A stretch of 64,000 nucleotides of DNA from Fretibacter rubidus (GCF_041429785.1 NZ_CP163423.1:992001-1056000); one strand, 5' to 3'; shown: positions 46,597 to 56,690, counted from the first letter of the stretch. Notes: generated from the sequence alone by a model not told the origin. Numbers and translations are program-made.

Positions 46597-47345
46597 GCGG
46601 TCTCCTTGGCGTGATTGGGGACATCACCCTTTCGTGCGGGGAGGCGCCACCACGGCTCATGCGGATAGAGGTGGTGTTCATGGTGATAGCCAAAATGAAA
46701 ACAGCTCAGCAGTGACAACCATTTCGGGTAATTATTAGACCGCGCTTTGTGATGATCGGGGAAGGTGTCCTTGTGACGGTGGGTGAGGAACGTGCCATAG
46801 TAAAAAAGCTGCACGGATGACAATATCGCCGGCACAGCCCACATGATGATGGTGTTAAGGTATGGCGCGCCGAGCAGTAGATAAACGACCGTGAACCCCA
46901 CAAGCGTTAAAAACTGCCGCAATCCGAAGTATTGGAAAAAGAATTTTGCGTACCAGCCCCAAAAATGCACAGGGTCTTTGGCATTGAAATCGGGGTCATC
47001 CGCTGTGCCGCTATGATCATGGTGAGCGTGGTGGGCCGTGCGCATATATTTCCAATCAAACCCCGCATAGACAAACATAATCGCCGTCCCGATGGCTGCG
47101 TTGACCTTTGGACGCCCCGGCGCAAGAGAGCCGTGCATCGTGTCATGGGCGACAATAAACAACCCAACATATAACCAGCATTGCAGCGCGATCAGCCCGA
47201 CCGTCTGCCATAAGGGCGCGGATAGGGCGTGGAAAAATACGCTATAGATATGGACAGTTGCCCAGGCAGTACAGACAAGCGCAGCCAAAACCAGACCCGT
47301 ATAGCGGGCTGGCACTTTTGCTTTGACTGTCATCTCTACACTCAT
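46593..47345 (-). CDS. crtW: Beta-carotene ketolase
   Basis: 250 residues of a membrane di-iron oxygenase. Its three His boxes are HDTMHGSL, RTAHHAHHDHSG and FGYHHEHHLYP, and HEPWWRLPA at the C-terminus is typical of CrtW. It introduces 4-keto groups, so with CrtZ the expected end product is astaxanthin or a related ketocarotenoid. It follows the ABC permease gene after seven bases. Confidence 0.94.
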   Translation of the reverse strand: MSVEMTVKAKVPARYTGLVLAALVCTAWATVHIYSVFFHALSAPLWQTVGLIALQCWLYVGLFIVAHDTMHGSLAPGRPKVNAAIGTAIMFVYAGFDWKYMRTAHHAHHDHSGTADDPDFNAKDPVHFWGWYAKFFFQYFGLRQFLTLVGFTVVYLLLGAPYLNTIIMWAVPAILSSVQLFYYGTFLTHRHKDTFPDHHKARSNNYPKWLSLLSCFHFGYHHEHHLYPHEPWWRLPARKGDVPNHAKETA

Positions 47346-47352
47346 AAAATCC

Positions 47353-48447
47353 TTAAGCGCGGCGCATCATATGTGAAATGCCCGCCGCCAAAATCAGCGC
47401 GACTAAGGCCCCGCCGAATAAAACATACCACACAGGTAGCAAATCCGCCATGCTCTGTCCCCGTGCCAAAATGCCGTAGACCGCATCAATAACATAAGAA
47501 TTGGGTGTGAACTGACCAAGGTTCTGTAGCCAATCAGGCATCATGAAACGCGGCACCATGGACCCGCCCACGGCAGAGAACAGCAGCACTAAAAACGTTG
47601 ATACCGTATGCATTTGCGCCGCAGAGCCGCATAGGCTTGCGACCAGTAGCGCCAGTCCACTGGACAGCGCCGCCGCGCCCAAACAGGCGACCGCAAGGCC
47701 GGGCAGGTGGTCGGTTACAGGCACGTCAAAGAACACCGCTGCCACGCCGCAAATTATCGCCGCTTGGATAAAGCCTATGAGGCTAAGAAATAAGAACTTG
47801 CCCGTTAGCATCGATAGCGTTCCAATAGGGCCGAGCAGCAAACGCTGGGTAATACCCGTTTTACGCTCATCCAGCGACAGGCCTGCGCCTTGCATGGCAG
47901 AGAATAATAGGAATAAGACTGCCGTTGCGCCGATATAATAAGTCACGGATTGATCCGCGACGCTAAGGTCATCATCGCTATCAAGCGCGGAAATATCAGT
48001 AAATATCGCGGGCATCGATTGACCGCTTTGGTCGGCTAGGCGCTGCCTGATTTGGCCTTTAAGGACGGTGGCGGCAATATCGCGGCTAGGTTCTGATACG
48101 ATCACAATGGCGGGTGCGGACGGGTCGGCAATATCACCTGCCAAAACCAGCCCAACGTCATCTTGGCCCAACCGAACCCGCTCGCGTATGTCGGAAAGCG
48201 TCCAATCGTCATTAAAAGTCAGTGTGAAATCATTCGATTTTTGTAGATCGCTCGCCAGCAGCTGTGTTGCGGGGGCTTGGCTTGTCACGGCCATACTGGC
48301 GCGCAAGTCCAAATCACCGCCCGATGCATTGGCAAAAATCGCCGCGAAAATGGCGAAAATAAATCCCGGCAGCACAAAGGCCAGCACCAGCGCGCCCTTG
48401 TCCCGCCAGAGGCGCAAGCCCATGATTTTGAAAATGGCCCTAATCAT
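47353..48447 (-). CDS. ABC-2 type exporter permease
   Basis: 364 residues: one N-terminal helix, a large extracytoplasmic domain (about 35-165) and five to six C-terminal helices. This is the ABC2_membrane_3 layout of drug, lipid or polymer exporters. KTGITQRLLLGPIGTLSMLTGKFLF is a typical loop. It overlaps the ATPase gene by eight bases and lies between crtE and crtW. The cargo is unknown; a carotenoid or lipid is possible from context only. Confidence 0.86.
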   Translation of the reverse strand: MIRAIFKIMGLRLWRDKGALVLAFVLPGFIFAIFAAIFANASGGDLDLRASMAVTSQAPATQLLASDLQKSNDFTLTFNDDWTLSDIRERVRLGQDDVGLVLAGDIADPSAPAIVIVSEPSRDIAATVLKGQIRQRLADQSGQSMPAIFTDISALDSDDDLSVADQSVTYYIGATAVLFLLFSAMQGAGLSLDERKTGITQRLLLGPIGTLSMLTGKFLFLSLIGFIQAAIICGVAAVFFDVPVTDHLPGLAVACLGAAALSSGLALLVASLCGSAAQMHTVSTFLVLLFSAVGGSMVPRFMMPDWLQNLGQFTPNSYVIDAVYGILARGQSMADLLPVWYVLFGGALVALILAAGISHMMRRA

Positions 48448-49426
48448 TGCGGCTCTCTGATGAAGGCTGTTTGGGCAGTCGTCCTGTGCGCTCGACCGAA
48501 TGTAATAAATGGGTGAGGCCAGGGCGGCGCACGCTTATTTCCCGCACGATATCATTACCCCCGCGTAGGCTCGCCATGAAGGCAGAAACGAATGACACCT
48601 CGGATGCATTGGTCAACGTTGACCACTCTGTCGCTGTGTCGCCTTGGGAAAAATTAAACGGCTTTAGCGCATGGATAGTTGGCGCGTCAGGTGGGCTTGA
48701 GAAACGCACAACGACTTCGCGTGATGTGCTGAAATTTTGCGCCATAATATTGGCGGGCGTGTCAAAGGCGAGGGTCTGGCCACCCGCCAAAATCAACAGC
48801 TTGTCACATATCGCCTCGGCCTGTTCCAATTCATGGGTAATTAATAGGACAGCCTTTCCCGACGTTGCGATACTGCGCGCAAGGCGGTGAAGACTATCGC
48901 GCGCGGGAATGTCAACGCCCGCCGTCGGCTCGTCTAAGATGAGGATTTTCGGGTTGTGCATGATAGCGGCGGCGACATTAATACGGCGCTTCATCCCGCC
49001 AGATAGGGCGCTGACTAATGTGTCCTGTTTGTCCATTAAATCAACGTCATGCAGCGCAGCGCTGACAATCTCTTTACGGGTCTTGAGGCCTTTAATACCC
49101 ATCATCTGCGCAAAGACAGTCAGGTTTTCGCGCGCCGTCATATGCGGGTATAGCCCGATATCTTGGGGAACAAGGCCAATTAATTGTTGACGGTTCTGGC
49201 CGTTTTTCAGGCGCTTATCTGCAATCGTGAAGTGACCACCGCTTAGATTAATATGACCGCATAAAGCCTTGATAAATGTCGTTTTTCCAGCACCGTTAGG
49301 GCCAATAACGCCAATTATTTCGCCGGGATTGACGGTAACATTTAAACCTTCAAGTGCGCGAAAATTTTTGTAATCCACACTGACGTTATGGGATTGTAAC
49401 GCGGCGACTTTTGCGGCTGTTGGCAT
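48440..49426 (-). CDS. ABC exporter ATP-binding protein
   Basis: 328 residues: Walker A GPNGAGKTTFIK, Q-loop VPQDIGLYPHMTARENL, signature LSGGMKRR, Walker B ILILDEPTAGVD and H-loop ITHELEQAE, plus a C-terminal regulatory extension of about 90 residues. It belongs to the CcmA/NatA group of ATPases that pair with ABC-2 permeases. Its ATG overlaps the crtE stop (TAATG), so its translation is coupled to carotenoid synthesis. Confidence 0.9.
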   Translation of the reverse strand: MPTAAKVAALQSHNVSVDYKNFRALEGLNVTVNPGEIIGVIGPNGAGKTTFIKALCGHINLSGGHFTIADKRLKNGQNRQQLIGLVPQDIGLYPHMTARENLTVFAQMMGIKGLKTRKEIVSAALHDVDLMDKQDTLVSALSGGMKRRINVAAAIMHNPKILILDEPTAGVDIPARDSLHRLARSIATSGKAVLLITHELEQAEAICDKLLILAGGQTLAFDTPANIMAQNFSTSREVVVRFSSPPDAPTIHALKPFNFSQGDTATEWSTLTNASEVSFVSAFMASLRGGNDIVREISVRRPGLTHLLHSVERTGRLPKQPSSESRND

Positions 49427-50364
49427 TACTTTAAAAACGCAAATTGTGCGTCTAACACGGCGTCTAATGTGTCGCTATTGGACAGTTTAGCGCGGCCCAG
49501 TGCCTCTTTGGCGGCGGTGATATATCCACTTAGTCGTTCCATTGCGGCCTCTGATCCGGTGAGGGCTAAAATGGTTGCTTTGCCCGTATCGCGGCCCACG
49601 GATTTTTCCGCCTCTGCATCGCTCATCACTGTGTCTTTGACATCATCAAGCAGTTGAAAGGCAAGCCCAAGATGATGCGAAAAATCTTTCAATGCGCCGC
49701 GTTGACTGGCGGACACGCCCGCAATTATCGCTGCGCCTTCAATCGCGAAATCAAATAATGCGCCTGTCTTTAACGTATTCAGCCGTTCAATTTCCGCGAC
49801 ACTCGCGCTGGTGTCTGTGTTGGATAAATCAGCAATTTGTCCGGCGATCAATCCTTTTGAACCCACGGCATAAGATAGCAAATCGACAAGCTCTATCCGC
49901 CGTTCTGCGCTGACATCGGGTAGTTGTGCCAATACACCAAAGGCACGGTTGAGCAGTGCGGTCGCCGTTAAAATCGCCGTGCTTTCGTCAAAGGCAATAT
50001 GGGTTGTTGGTTGATTACGGCGCAGCGCTGCGTCATCCATACAGGGCAAGTCATCCAAAATCAGTGAGGCCGCATGCACCATTTCTGATACGCACCCCAC
50101 ATAAGTTGCCGCCGTACCCTCAAAGCCTGCGCCTTTGGCGACAAAGACACACAGCAAAGGCCGAAACCGCTTTCCCGGCGACAACAGGGCATGACGTTGC
50201 GCAGCATGTAACTGCACAGGCCAAGTCTGCGCCGACGGAATAATATCTTTGAGCCGTGTCTCAATGCTGGCGCGCGCGGCTTTTATCGCTCTAATGTTGT
50301 GCGCGTGTCTATCAACAGTTGAGCGAATGGGTGTGGGCGAAGAATCCATGCTCTCTTTTGGCAT
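49426..50364 (-). CDS. crtE: Geranylgeranyl diphosphate synthase
   Basis: About 312 residues of a trans-prenyl diphosphate synthase. The first Asp-rich motif is LILDDLPCMDDAALRRNQPTTH; the second, GLAFQLLDDVKD. The CxxxxxxD spacing and cluster context favour GGPP synthase for carotenoids over farnesyl diphosphate synthase, though IspA-type activity is possible. ATG 50364 or 50349 are better starts than the upstream TTG at 50382. It heads the minus-strand crtE-ABC-crtW-crtZ operon. Confidence 0.88.
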   Translation of the reverse strand: MPKESMDSSPTPIRSTVDRHAHNIRAIKAARASIETRLKDIIPSAQTWPVQLHAAQRHALLSPGKRFRPLLCVFVAKGAGFEGTAATYVGCVSEMVHAASLILDDLPCMDDAALRRNQPTTHIAFDESTAILTATALLNRAFGVLAQLPDVSAERRIELVDLLSYAVGSKGLIAGQIADLSNTDTSASVAEIERLNTLKTGALFDFAIEGAAIIAGVSASQRGALKDFSHHLGLAFQLLDDVKDTVMSDAEAEKSVGRDTGKATILALTGSEAAMERLSGYITAAKEALGRAKLSNSDTLDAVLDAQFAFLK

Positions 50365-50394
50365 AGGGCTATCATTTCGCAAAGGGGTAAGCGC

Positions 50395-51237
50395 CTATAA
50401 TCTGGTCGCGTGATGCCGCAGGTGATCCTCAATAAATGTCGCGATAAAGAAATAGCTGTGATCATAGCCTGCTTGCATGCGGATTGTGTGGTCTTGACCC
50501 ATTTTTTCGCAAGCCGCGGTGAAAATATCTGTCCGCAAATGCTCCGAGAGGAATTGATCATCTGTGCCTTGGTCAATCAGGATATTTGTGTCGGTTGTGC
50601 CGCGCATAAGAAGCTCTGTCGCGTCATAATCTGCCCATTTTGTTTCGTCTTTGCCCAAATAGCCCTCAAACGCACCGCGGCCCCAGGCGACTTGACTCGG
50701 CGCGACAATAGGCGAGAAGGCAGAGCATGTTTTGAACAATTTGGGGTTTTTCAAATGCAGTGTCAGCGCGCCGTGCCCGCCCATACTATGGCCAAAAATG
50801 CCCATACGGTCGATGTCAACGGGTAGGGTTTCTGATATCCACGCGGTTAGCTCGTCTCGGATATAACTTTCCATATTATAGTGCTTCGCCCACGGCTTCG
50901 CAGTCGCGTCCAGATAAAAGCCTGCGCCTTTGCCAAAATCATAGCGGTCCTCTGTATCGGGCACATCATCGCCGCGCGGCGATGTGTCAGGCATAACTAG
51001 CACAATGCCAAGCTCTGCCGCCACACGCTGCGCCCCCGCTTTGGTCTGAAAATTTGTAGTGTCACAGGTCAGCCCCGACAACCAAATCAAGACGGGGGCG
51101 TCTCCAGTGTCCGTCGAGACGCCGTCTGGCGTGAATACCGCCACTTTCATATCGCAATCACACGCGTCAGAGCGGTGCTTATAAGTCGCCTGAACGCCGC
51201 CAAACATTTTATTGTGGGAGATAGGGGTGGGGGTCAT
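50395..51237 (-). CDS. fghA: S-formylglutathione hydrolase
   Basis: 280 residues of the esterase D family. The nucleophile is in FGHSMGGHGALTLHLKN, the catalytic His in AGYDHSYFFIATFIEDH, and FSPIVAPSQVAWGRGAFEGYLG is family-diagnostic. It hydrolyses S-formylglutathione to formate and glutathione, the second step of formaldehyde detoxification after AdhC. The ATG overlaps the stop of the unknown gene upstream (ATGA). Confidence 0.95.
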   Translation of the reverse strand: MTPTPISHNKMFGGVQATYKHRSDACDCDMKVAVFTPDGVSTDTGDAPVLIWLSGLTCDTTNFQTKAGAQRVAAELGIVLVMPDTSPRGDDVPDTEDRYDFGKGAGFYLDATAKPWAKHYNMESYIRDELTAWISETLPVDIDRMGIFGHSMGGHGALTLHLKNPKLFKTCSAFSPIVAPSQVAWGRGAFEGYLGKDETKWADYDATELLMRGTTDTNILIDQGTDDQFLSEHLRTDIFTAACEKMGQDHTIRMQAGYDHSYFFIATFIEDHLRHHATRL

Positions 51238-51650
51238 TTTGTGCCTAATCTTTCCTTGGCTTTAGCCGTATGTTGGAGATGTTCATATGAGCAAAACGGA
51301 AAATATAAGGTGTCATACTGTGAGCTTCTATCGGTTTCACCTTTTAATCTAAGGAAAATTTTACTTAACCACGAGGGCGAGAGAATAAATTTGTAGGGCT
51401 CATCTGATTGTAAAAGCAAAATACTTCTTTTTATATCCTCTCTCAAAAGCCAAGTGTTTTGTGTTGCCTTGCGTATTTTCTGTTTCTTAAAGTCACTGTA
51501 TAAGGGCCAGATGACGTTGTTATGAATTGCAAACACGGCATCGTCCTCCGTTTCGGGAATGGCATCCTCATATGCAAAGTTTGTGATTTTCCCAGTGTAA
51601 AACTGCTTTAAAAGCACAATGAATTGATTTCTTGCTTCGCGGTCAATCAA
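51234..51650 (-). CDS. Unknown protein inserted between adhC and fghA
   Basis: 138 residues, soluble, no signal peptide, rich in Lys, Phe, Leu and Ile, with the C-terminal block YDTLYFPFCSYEHLQHT. I do not recognise a domain. It starts with TTG two bases after the adhC stop, and GGAG from the adhC end lies eight bases upstream, so the start is credible. It ends with ATGA into fghA. The base composition looks more AT-rich than its neighbours, which hints at later insertion between two genes that normally touch. Confidence 0.75.
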   Translation of the reverse strand: MIDREARNQFIVLLKQFYTGKITNFAYEDAIPETEDDAVFAIHNNVIWPLYSDFKKQKIRKATQNTWLLREDIKRSILLLQSDEPYKFILSPSWLSKIFLRLKGETDRSSQYDTLYFPFCSYEHLQHTAKAKERLGTK

Positions 51651-51652
51651 CT

Positions 51653-52759
51653 TTAAAACTCCACCACGCTTCTGATACTCTCCCCCGCGTGCATCAGATC
51701 AAAGGCTTTATTGATATCCTCTATGCCCATTTTATGGGTAATCAGCGGGTCGATTTGGATGCGGCCATCCATATACATGTCCACGATAGAGGGCACATCG
51801 GTGCGGCCGCGCGCGCCGCCAAAGGCTGTGCCGCGCCAGCTTCGCCCGGTAACGAGTTGGAACGGACGGGTGCTGATTTCCTTACCTGCGCCCGCGACGC
51901 CGATGATAATACTCTCGCCCCAGCCTTTGTGGCACGTCTCTAGCGCGACGCGCATAACGTCGACATTGCCGATACATTCAAATGTGTAATCCGCGCCGCC
52001 GCCTGTAATCTCGACATTGTGCCCTGTTAGGTCGGATACATCTTTGGGGTTGACGAAATCCGTCATACCAAATTTGCGCGCCATGGCTTCGCGGGCGGGG
52101 TTGAGGTCAACGCCGACGATTTGCTTGCACCCGACCATTTTCAAGCCCTGAATAACGTTCAGGCCAATGCCGCCGAGGCCGAACACTACGCAGCGCGTAT
52201 TTGGCTCCACCTTGGCCGTGTAAATCACCGCGCCAACGCCTGTTGTGACACCGCAGCCGATATAACAGGCCATATCAAAGGGTGCGTCTTTGCGGATTTT
52301 CGCTACAGAGACCTCGGGCAACACTGTGTAATTAGAAAATGTCGAGCAGCCCATATAATGCAGGATTTTTTCACCCTTATAGCTAAAGCGGCTCTCGCCG
52401 TTTGGCATGACGCCTTTGCCTTGGGTGGCGCGCACAGATTGGCAGAGGTTGGTTTTGGGATGCAGGCAATAGTCACATTCGCGGCATTCAGCCGTATAAA
52501 GCGGGATAACGTGGTCGCCGGGAACAACGGATGTCACGCCCGCGCCGACCTCTCGCACAATGCCTGCCCCTTCATGGCCCAGCACAGCGGGGAAGGCCCC
52601 TTCGGGGTCATCGCCAGAGAGCGTGAAGGCATCTGTGTGGCATATGCCTGTAGCCTTAATCTCGATCAGGACTTCGCCCGCTTTGGGGCCGTCAACATCA
52701 ATCTCGACAATTTCTAGCGGTTTTCCAGCTTCAAAGGCGACGGCGGCGCGTGATTTCAT
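51653..52759 (-). CDS. adhC: S-(hydroxymethyl)glutathione dehydrogenase (class III alcohol dehydrogenase)
   Basis: 368 residues of zinc-dependent medium-chain dehydrogenase. Catalytic zinc ligands are in GICHTDAF and GHEGAGIV; structural zinc Cys are in [16 protein letters not shown]; the NAD motif is [31 protein letters not shown] near the C-terminus marks the glutathione-dependent class III. It oxidises the formaldehyde-glutathione adduct to S-formylglutathione. Confidence 0.96.
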   Translation of the reverse strand: MKSRAAVAFEAGKPLEIVEIDVDGPKAGEVLIEIKATGICHTDAFTLSGDDPEGAFPAVLGHEGAGIVREVGAGVTSVVPGDHVIPLYTAECRECDYCLHPKTNLCQSVRATQGKGVMPNGESRFSYKGEKILHYMGCSTFSNYTVLPEVSVAKIRKDAPFDMACYIGCGVTTGVGAVIYTAKVEPNTRCVVFGLGGIGLNVIQGLKMVGCKQIVGVDLNPAREAMARKFGMTDFVNPKDVSDLTGHNVEITGGGADYTFECIGNVDVMRVALETCHKGWGESIIIGVAGAGKEISTRPFQLVTGRSWRGTAFGGARGRTDVPSIVDMYMDGRIQIDPLITHKMGIEDINKAFDLMHAGESIRSVVEF

Positions 52760-52854
52760 GATGATGTCCTCGCATTAACGTGATGTGTCTTACGTCTATC
52801 CCTAGGCTGTATCGGGCTGGCTGTTAATCTTATTTTTCAAGCTTTTTGTTATTC

Positions 52855-54075
52855 ATGCGGCCTATGACGCAAACTGTTGCACAGAACGGGCAGGGATCTA
52901 AGCCTGCTTCACCCTATAACCACGGGGAGTATTTTGGTGCGCTTGATGGTTTCAGGGGCGTGCTGGCTTTGTTGGTGGCTGTCTATCACACACCGTGGGA
53001 AAGCTGGTTTAACAATACGCCTTTCATGGATCAGGGCACCGTTTTAATTGATTTGTTTTTTGTATTTTCGGGCTTTTTAATGTTCCGGCTTTACGGCGAT
53101 AAAATCCATGACGTGGGCGCTGGTCGGGCCTTTATGGTCAAGCGTATCGCTCGGCTTTATCCCATCCATTTTGTCATGACGATGATGTTCCTTGCTTTTG
53201 CTTTGGCGCGGATATTAGCGCATAAAATTGGCTTATCGACGCAAGAAGCTGGCGAGGTTTTACCGTTCGCGGCGGGCGCGCCAGAGAACATCTGGAGCCT
53301 TTTATCAAACCTGACCCTGACCCAAGCCATGGGGCTGCATGATAGCCTGACATTCAACCCGCCAAGCTGGACGATTAGTGTTGAGTTCTTTGCCTATTTT
53401 GTGTTCATTGCCATGCTGATTTGGGCGCCGCCAAAGCGGGCCTTCCACTTTGGATTAATTGGGGCAGGAGTCGCAGGGCTCTATGTTTTTTTGGCATCAC
53501 AAAAACCCAATATGGATATCACCCATGACCTTGCATTTTGGCGCTGCCTTGCTGGGTTCTTCACAGGCGTCATTGGGGCGAGAATTTACGGCATTGTGAT
53601 AAAAGACAAATCTTTAAATTCAGTAAATTCAATGAGTTATACAAATATACTCGAGTGTGCGGCGCTGCTTATTTATCTGCTATTTGTTGGGTATTGCGGC
53701 GGGAAAATGCAGTTCCTTGTCGGGCCTGTTGCGCTTTTATTTGTTGTGGTTTTTGCACAAGACAAAGGCTTTATTTCGCGCCTAATGATGCGGCCCGTCT
53801 TTGGTTATCTCGCGAAAATTTCTTATTCTGTTTATATGATTCACGTCATTATCGCGATTGTTTTTGATATGTTTGGCGGACGCGCGTTGAGCCGCATTTT
53901 CGGAGCCGGCTGGCATGACACAGCGGTCTGGGGTGATCTCTATATACTGCCTTATTTATTAGTTGTGATTGGCTGCGCGCATCTCTCGGTGATTTACATT
54001 GAGCGCCCGGGTGCGCGGCTAATTAACCACATCTTTACCCGTCCCAAGCTTGCGTCTGCGCGCCAGACAGGCTAA
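52855..54075 (+). CDS. Acyltransferase 3 family membrane protein
   Basis: About 406 residues and around ten helices. The N-terminal [21 protein letters not shown] holds the catalytic His of the family. [13 protein letters not shown] and [12 protein letters not shown]-like blocks ([12 protein letters not shown]) are conserved. It probably modifies an exported sugar or lipid. The start is uncertain between 52855 and 52864, with no clear ribosome site. queF follows after ten bases. Confidence 0.87.
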   Translation: MRPMTQTVAQNGQGSKPASPYNHGEYFGALDGFRGVLALLVAVYHTPWESWFNNTPFMDQGTVLIDLFFVFSGFLMFRLYGDKIHDVGAGRAFMVKRIARLYPIHFVMTMMFLAFALARILAHKIGLSTQEAGEVLPFAAGAPENIWSLLSNLTLTQAMGLHDSLTFNPPSWTISVEFFAYFVFIAMLIWAPPKRAFHFGLIGAGVAGLYVFLASQKPNMDITHDLAFWRCLAGFFTGVIGARIYGIVIKDKSLNSVNSMSYTNILECAALLIYLLFVGYCGGKMQFLVGPVALLFVVVFAQDKGFISRLMMRPVFGYLAKISYSVYMIHVIIAIVFDMFGGRALSRIFGAGWHDTAVWGDLYILPYLLVVIGCAHLSVIYIERPGARLINHIFTRPKLASARQTG

Positions 54076-54085
54076 GCGCCCGCCC

Positions 54086-54544
54086 ATGAGCACACGATAC
54101 GATAAACTTGATCAATTAGGCCAGATGAAGGGTCTTCCGACGTCGCCAGATGAGGCGGTATTAGAGCGCGTGAAAAACCCGTGTGACGAGCCCTATATGG
54201 TGCGCCTTGTCGCGCCTGAGTTCACTAGCATCTGCCCCGTGACGGGACAGCCAGACTTTGCCCATTTGGTTGTGGATTACGTGCCGGATGATTGGATTGT
54301 CGAAAGCAAAGCCTTCAAGCTATTTCTGGGGTCTTACCGTAATCATGGCGATTTTCACGAAGCCTGCACCACAGGCATCGGCCAGCGTTTGGTGAAAGAA
54401 ATTTCGCCGCAATGGTTACGGATTGGCGGTTATTGGTATCCGCGCGGCGGTATTCCGATTGATGTATTTTATCAATTTGGTGAGGCGCCCAAAGGTGTTT
54501 GGATACCTGACCAGGGCGTTCCGCCTTACCGCGGGCGTGGATAA
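54086..54544 (+). CDS. queF: NADPH-dependent preQ0 reductase QueF
   Basis: 152 residues of the short, unimodular QueF type. The catalytic Cys is in [14 protein letters not shown] and the Asp/His in [14 protein letters not shown]. It reduces the nitrile of 7-cyano-7-deazaguanine in queuosine synthesis. The start at ATG 54086 gives the normal N-terminus. No other queuosine genes are nearby. Confidence 0.94.
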   Translation: MSTRYDKLDQLGQMKGLPTSPDEAVLERVKNPCDEPYMVRLVAPEFTSICPVTGQPDFAHLVVDYVPDDWIVESKAFKLFLGSYRNHGDFHEACTTGIGQRLVKEISPQWLRIGGYWYPRGGIPIDVFYQFGEAPKGVWIPDQGVPPYRGRG

Positions 54545-54648
54545 TCCTGCCAGATGACCAGTGCATACGGTTTTTGGCGGGGATAATTTCTTGTAACGCC
54601 GCGACCTTGCCCCTATCTTAAAACAATGCAGTCGATACGGATACCGCC

Positions 54649-55452
54649 ATGCCCAAGTTAAATCTCGCAACCGATACAGATAACGGGTCATGCGTCTGGT
54701 CAGAGCTAAAACGCGAAGCGGCGACCTATGCGACCAAAGAACCTGCGCTGTCCTCACTGCTGCATGCAACAATATTAGAGCAGGAAAGCCTCGGCGGGGC
54801 GCTGGTTAACCACCTGTCTGAAAAACTCGCGACGACGGAATTTTCAACGCTAAAAACGCGCCGTGTCTTGGCCGAAGCTATTGAGAGCGACCCCCGCATC
54901 GTAGAACAAGCCGCCAAAGACTTAATGGCGGTGTTTGAACGCGATCCGGCGTGTCATTCACATCTACAAGCCTTTATGTTTTTCAAAGGCTATATGGCCA
55001 TACAAACCCACCGCTGCGCCCACGCGCTTTATAATGAAGGTCGTGATTTGCTCGCCTTTCATTTCCAAAACCGCGCGTCAGAGAAACTTGGTGTTGATAT
55101 CAACCCCGCCGCCCGCATTGGTCACGGTATCATGCTGGACCACGCGACAGGCTTTGTCATGGGCGAAACGGCTGTTATTGGCAATGACTGCTCTATCCTG
55201 CAAGGTGTCACGCTCGGCGGGACTGGCAAGTCAGATGAAGACCGCCACCCCAAAATTGGTGACCGTGTCCTTATCGGCGCTGGCGCATCTGTGCTTGGTA
55301 ATATCAAAATTGGTGACGGCGCGAAGGTTGCGGCAGGCTCTGTTGTTCTAAAGGCTGTCGAGGACAATTGCACCGTTGCGGGCGTTCCCGCCAAACCTGT
55401 CGGCGGCCCCTGTTGCGGCAATCCCGCCAGCAGCATGGATCAAAACTTTTAA
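54649..55452 (+). CDS. cysE: Serine O-acetyltransferase
   Basis: 267 residues: an N-terminal helical SATase domain (about 1-130) and a left-handed beta-helix with hexapeptide repeats (GIMLDHATGFVMGETAVIGNDCSILQGVTLGG). The active-site Asp-His pairs are in DINPAARIGHGIMLDHATG. It makes O-acetylserine for the cysteine synthase encoded at 5307. DUF3126 and gamma carbonic anhydrase genes follow closely. Confidence 0.95.
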   Translation: MPKLNLATDTDNGSCVWSELKREAATYATKEPALSSLLHATILEQESLGGALVNHLSEKLATTEFSTLKTRRVLAEAIESDPRIVEQAAKDLMAVFERDPACHSHLQAFMFFKGYMAIQTHRCAHALYNEGRDLLAFHFQNRASEKLGVDINPAARIGHGIMLDHATGFVMGETAVIGNDCSILQGVTLGGTGKSDEDRHPKIGDRVLIGAGASVLGNIKIGDGAKVAAGSVVLKAVEDNCTVAGVPAKPVGGPCCGNPASSMDQNF

Positions 55453-55482
55453 TATCATTATAATTCACGTCAGGAGAGACCC

Positions 55483-55695
55483 ATGACACCCGAACAAATC
55501 ACATCAGTGCGTAACTATCTTTGTGCGCGCTTTGGCACGGAAGCCATCACAATCAAGCCCCGCAAAGTCCAAGACAGTGTCGAGGTTTACCTCAATGATG
55601 AAATCCTCGGCCTTTTGTATATCGACGATGAAGATCCCGATGATATTTCTTATGATTTAAATATCTCCATCATTGCCCAAGACCTAGAGGGTTAG
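55483..55695 (+). CDS. DUF3126 family protein
   Basis: 70 residues, acidic, beginning [20 protein letters not shown] and ending with a conserved [15 protein letters not shown]. It matches the DUF3126 family, which is found next to cysE in many alphaproteobacteria; function unknown. CAGGAGAGA precedes the ATG. It ends one base before the next start. Confidence 0.88.
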   Translation: MTPEQITSVRNYLCARFGTEAITIKPRKVQDSVEVYLNDEILGLLYIDDEDPDDISYDLNISIIAQDLEG

Positions 55696-55696
55696 C

Positions 55697-56221
55697 ATGG
55701 CTGTCTACGCGCTCGACGGAACCACGCCCAAAATGGCCGATGATTGTTGGGTCGCGGATAGCGCCTCTGTGGTCGGTAATGTCGATATGGCGGCGGGCAG
55801 TTCCGTCTGGTTCGGCGCGGTGGTGCGCGGCGATAATGAGACGATTGTCATCGGCAAAAACAGCAACATCCAAGATAATTCCGTTTTGCACTCGGACCCC
55901 GGTACTCCGCTGAACATCGGCGAAGGGGTGACCGTGGGTCACCGCGTGATGCTTCACGGCTGCACAATTGGCAATAATAGCCTTATCGGGATTGGTGCGA
56001 CTATCCTAAACGGTGCGGTCATTGGTGATAACTGCATCATTGGCGCGCATGCGCTGATTACCGAAGGCAAAGTCATCCCTGACGGTTCCATGGTCATGGG
56101 CGCGCCCGGCAAGGTCGTCAAAGAGCTTAATGACGCGCAAATCGCCATGCTCGGCATGAGCGCCGACATCTACGTCAAAAACGCCCAGCGCTTTAAGGCG
56201 GGGTTGAAGAAGGTCGATTAG
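55697..56221 (+). CDS. Gamma carbonic anhydrase-like hexapeptide protein
   Basis: 174 residues of left-handed beta-helix repeats. Zinc-binding His positions of gamma carbonic anhydrases are present in [17 protein letters not shown] and [32 protein letters not shown] is diagnostic. It may hydrate CO2 or act as a related enzyme; many members have no proven activity. It ends ten bases before the convergent SemiSWEET gene. Confidence 0.9.
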   Translation: MAVYALDGTTPKMADDCWVADSASVVGNVDMAAGSSVWFGAVVRGDNETIVIGKNSNIQDNSVLHSDPGTPLNIGEGVTVGHRVMLHGCTIGNNSLIGIGATILNGAVIGDNCIIGAHALITEGKVIPDGSMVMGAPGKVVKELNDAQIAMLGMSADIYVKNAQRFKAGLKKVD

Positions 56222-56231
56222 GGAGACCCCC

Positions 56232-56558
56232 TCACAAATCCGGGTTTTGATCTTTTGTCAACGCTACGCCTGGCGCTCTTGCCTTTAACGTTCCCCGTCG
56301 TTTCCAGCGTTCTTGCGCAGCGATAAACAAGATTGTTGTGGCCAGTGCCAGCGTCACGCTATTGGCGGCGATAAGGGGTAGCGCGCCTTGCTTAATGCCG
56401 TAGACGAGCCACAGCGCGACACCTGTGACGAACATCGAATACATTAAAAGCGAAATGCCGCCCGTGCGCCGTGTCCGTATCACAAGGACCGCTTGCGGGA
56501 CAAAAGACGCGCTGGTCAGAAAAGCGGCGGCGTAGCCGATAAGGTCGATAGGGGTCAT
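56232..56558 (-). CDS. SemiSWEET sugar transporter
   Basis: 108 residues with three helices forming one MtN3/PQ-loop repeat: GYAAAFLTSASFVPQAVLVIRTRRTGGISLLMYSMFVTGVALWLVYG. Dimers form a sugar-passing pore. The C-terminal 25 residues are basic and hydrophilic. It is a single gene; its cargo is unknown. Confidence 0.9.
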   Translation of the reverse strand: MTPIDLIGYAAAFLTSASFVPQAVLVIRTRRTGGISLLMYSMFVTGVALWLVYGIKQGALPLIAANSVTLALATTILFIAAQERWKRRGTLKARAPGVALTKDQNPDL

Positions 56559-56690
56559 AATGGTGGCTCACATCTTGGATTATATTCTTAGGGTTTTCAC
56601 CCGATTGCCTATTGTTTTTTAACTGTGATAAATTGTGTGCGGGCGCAAGGTTAAGATAAATCCGCCTGTGTGCCCAGATAGGGGCGCATT

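Noticed and set aside
52121-52717. 198-codon open frame on the plus strand opposite adhC
   Set aside because: It lies wholly inside a strongly conserved dehydrogenase on the other strand, has no recognisable domain and no ribosome site; it reflects the codon pattern of adhC.
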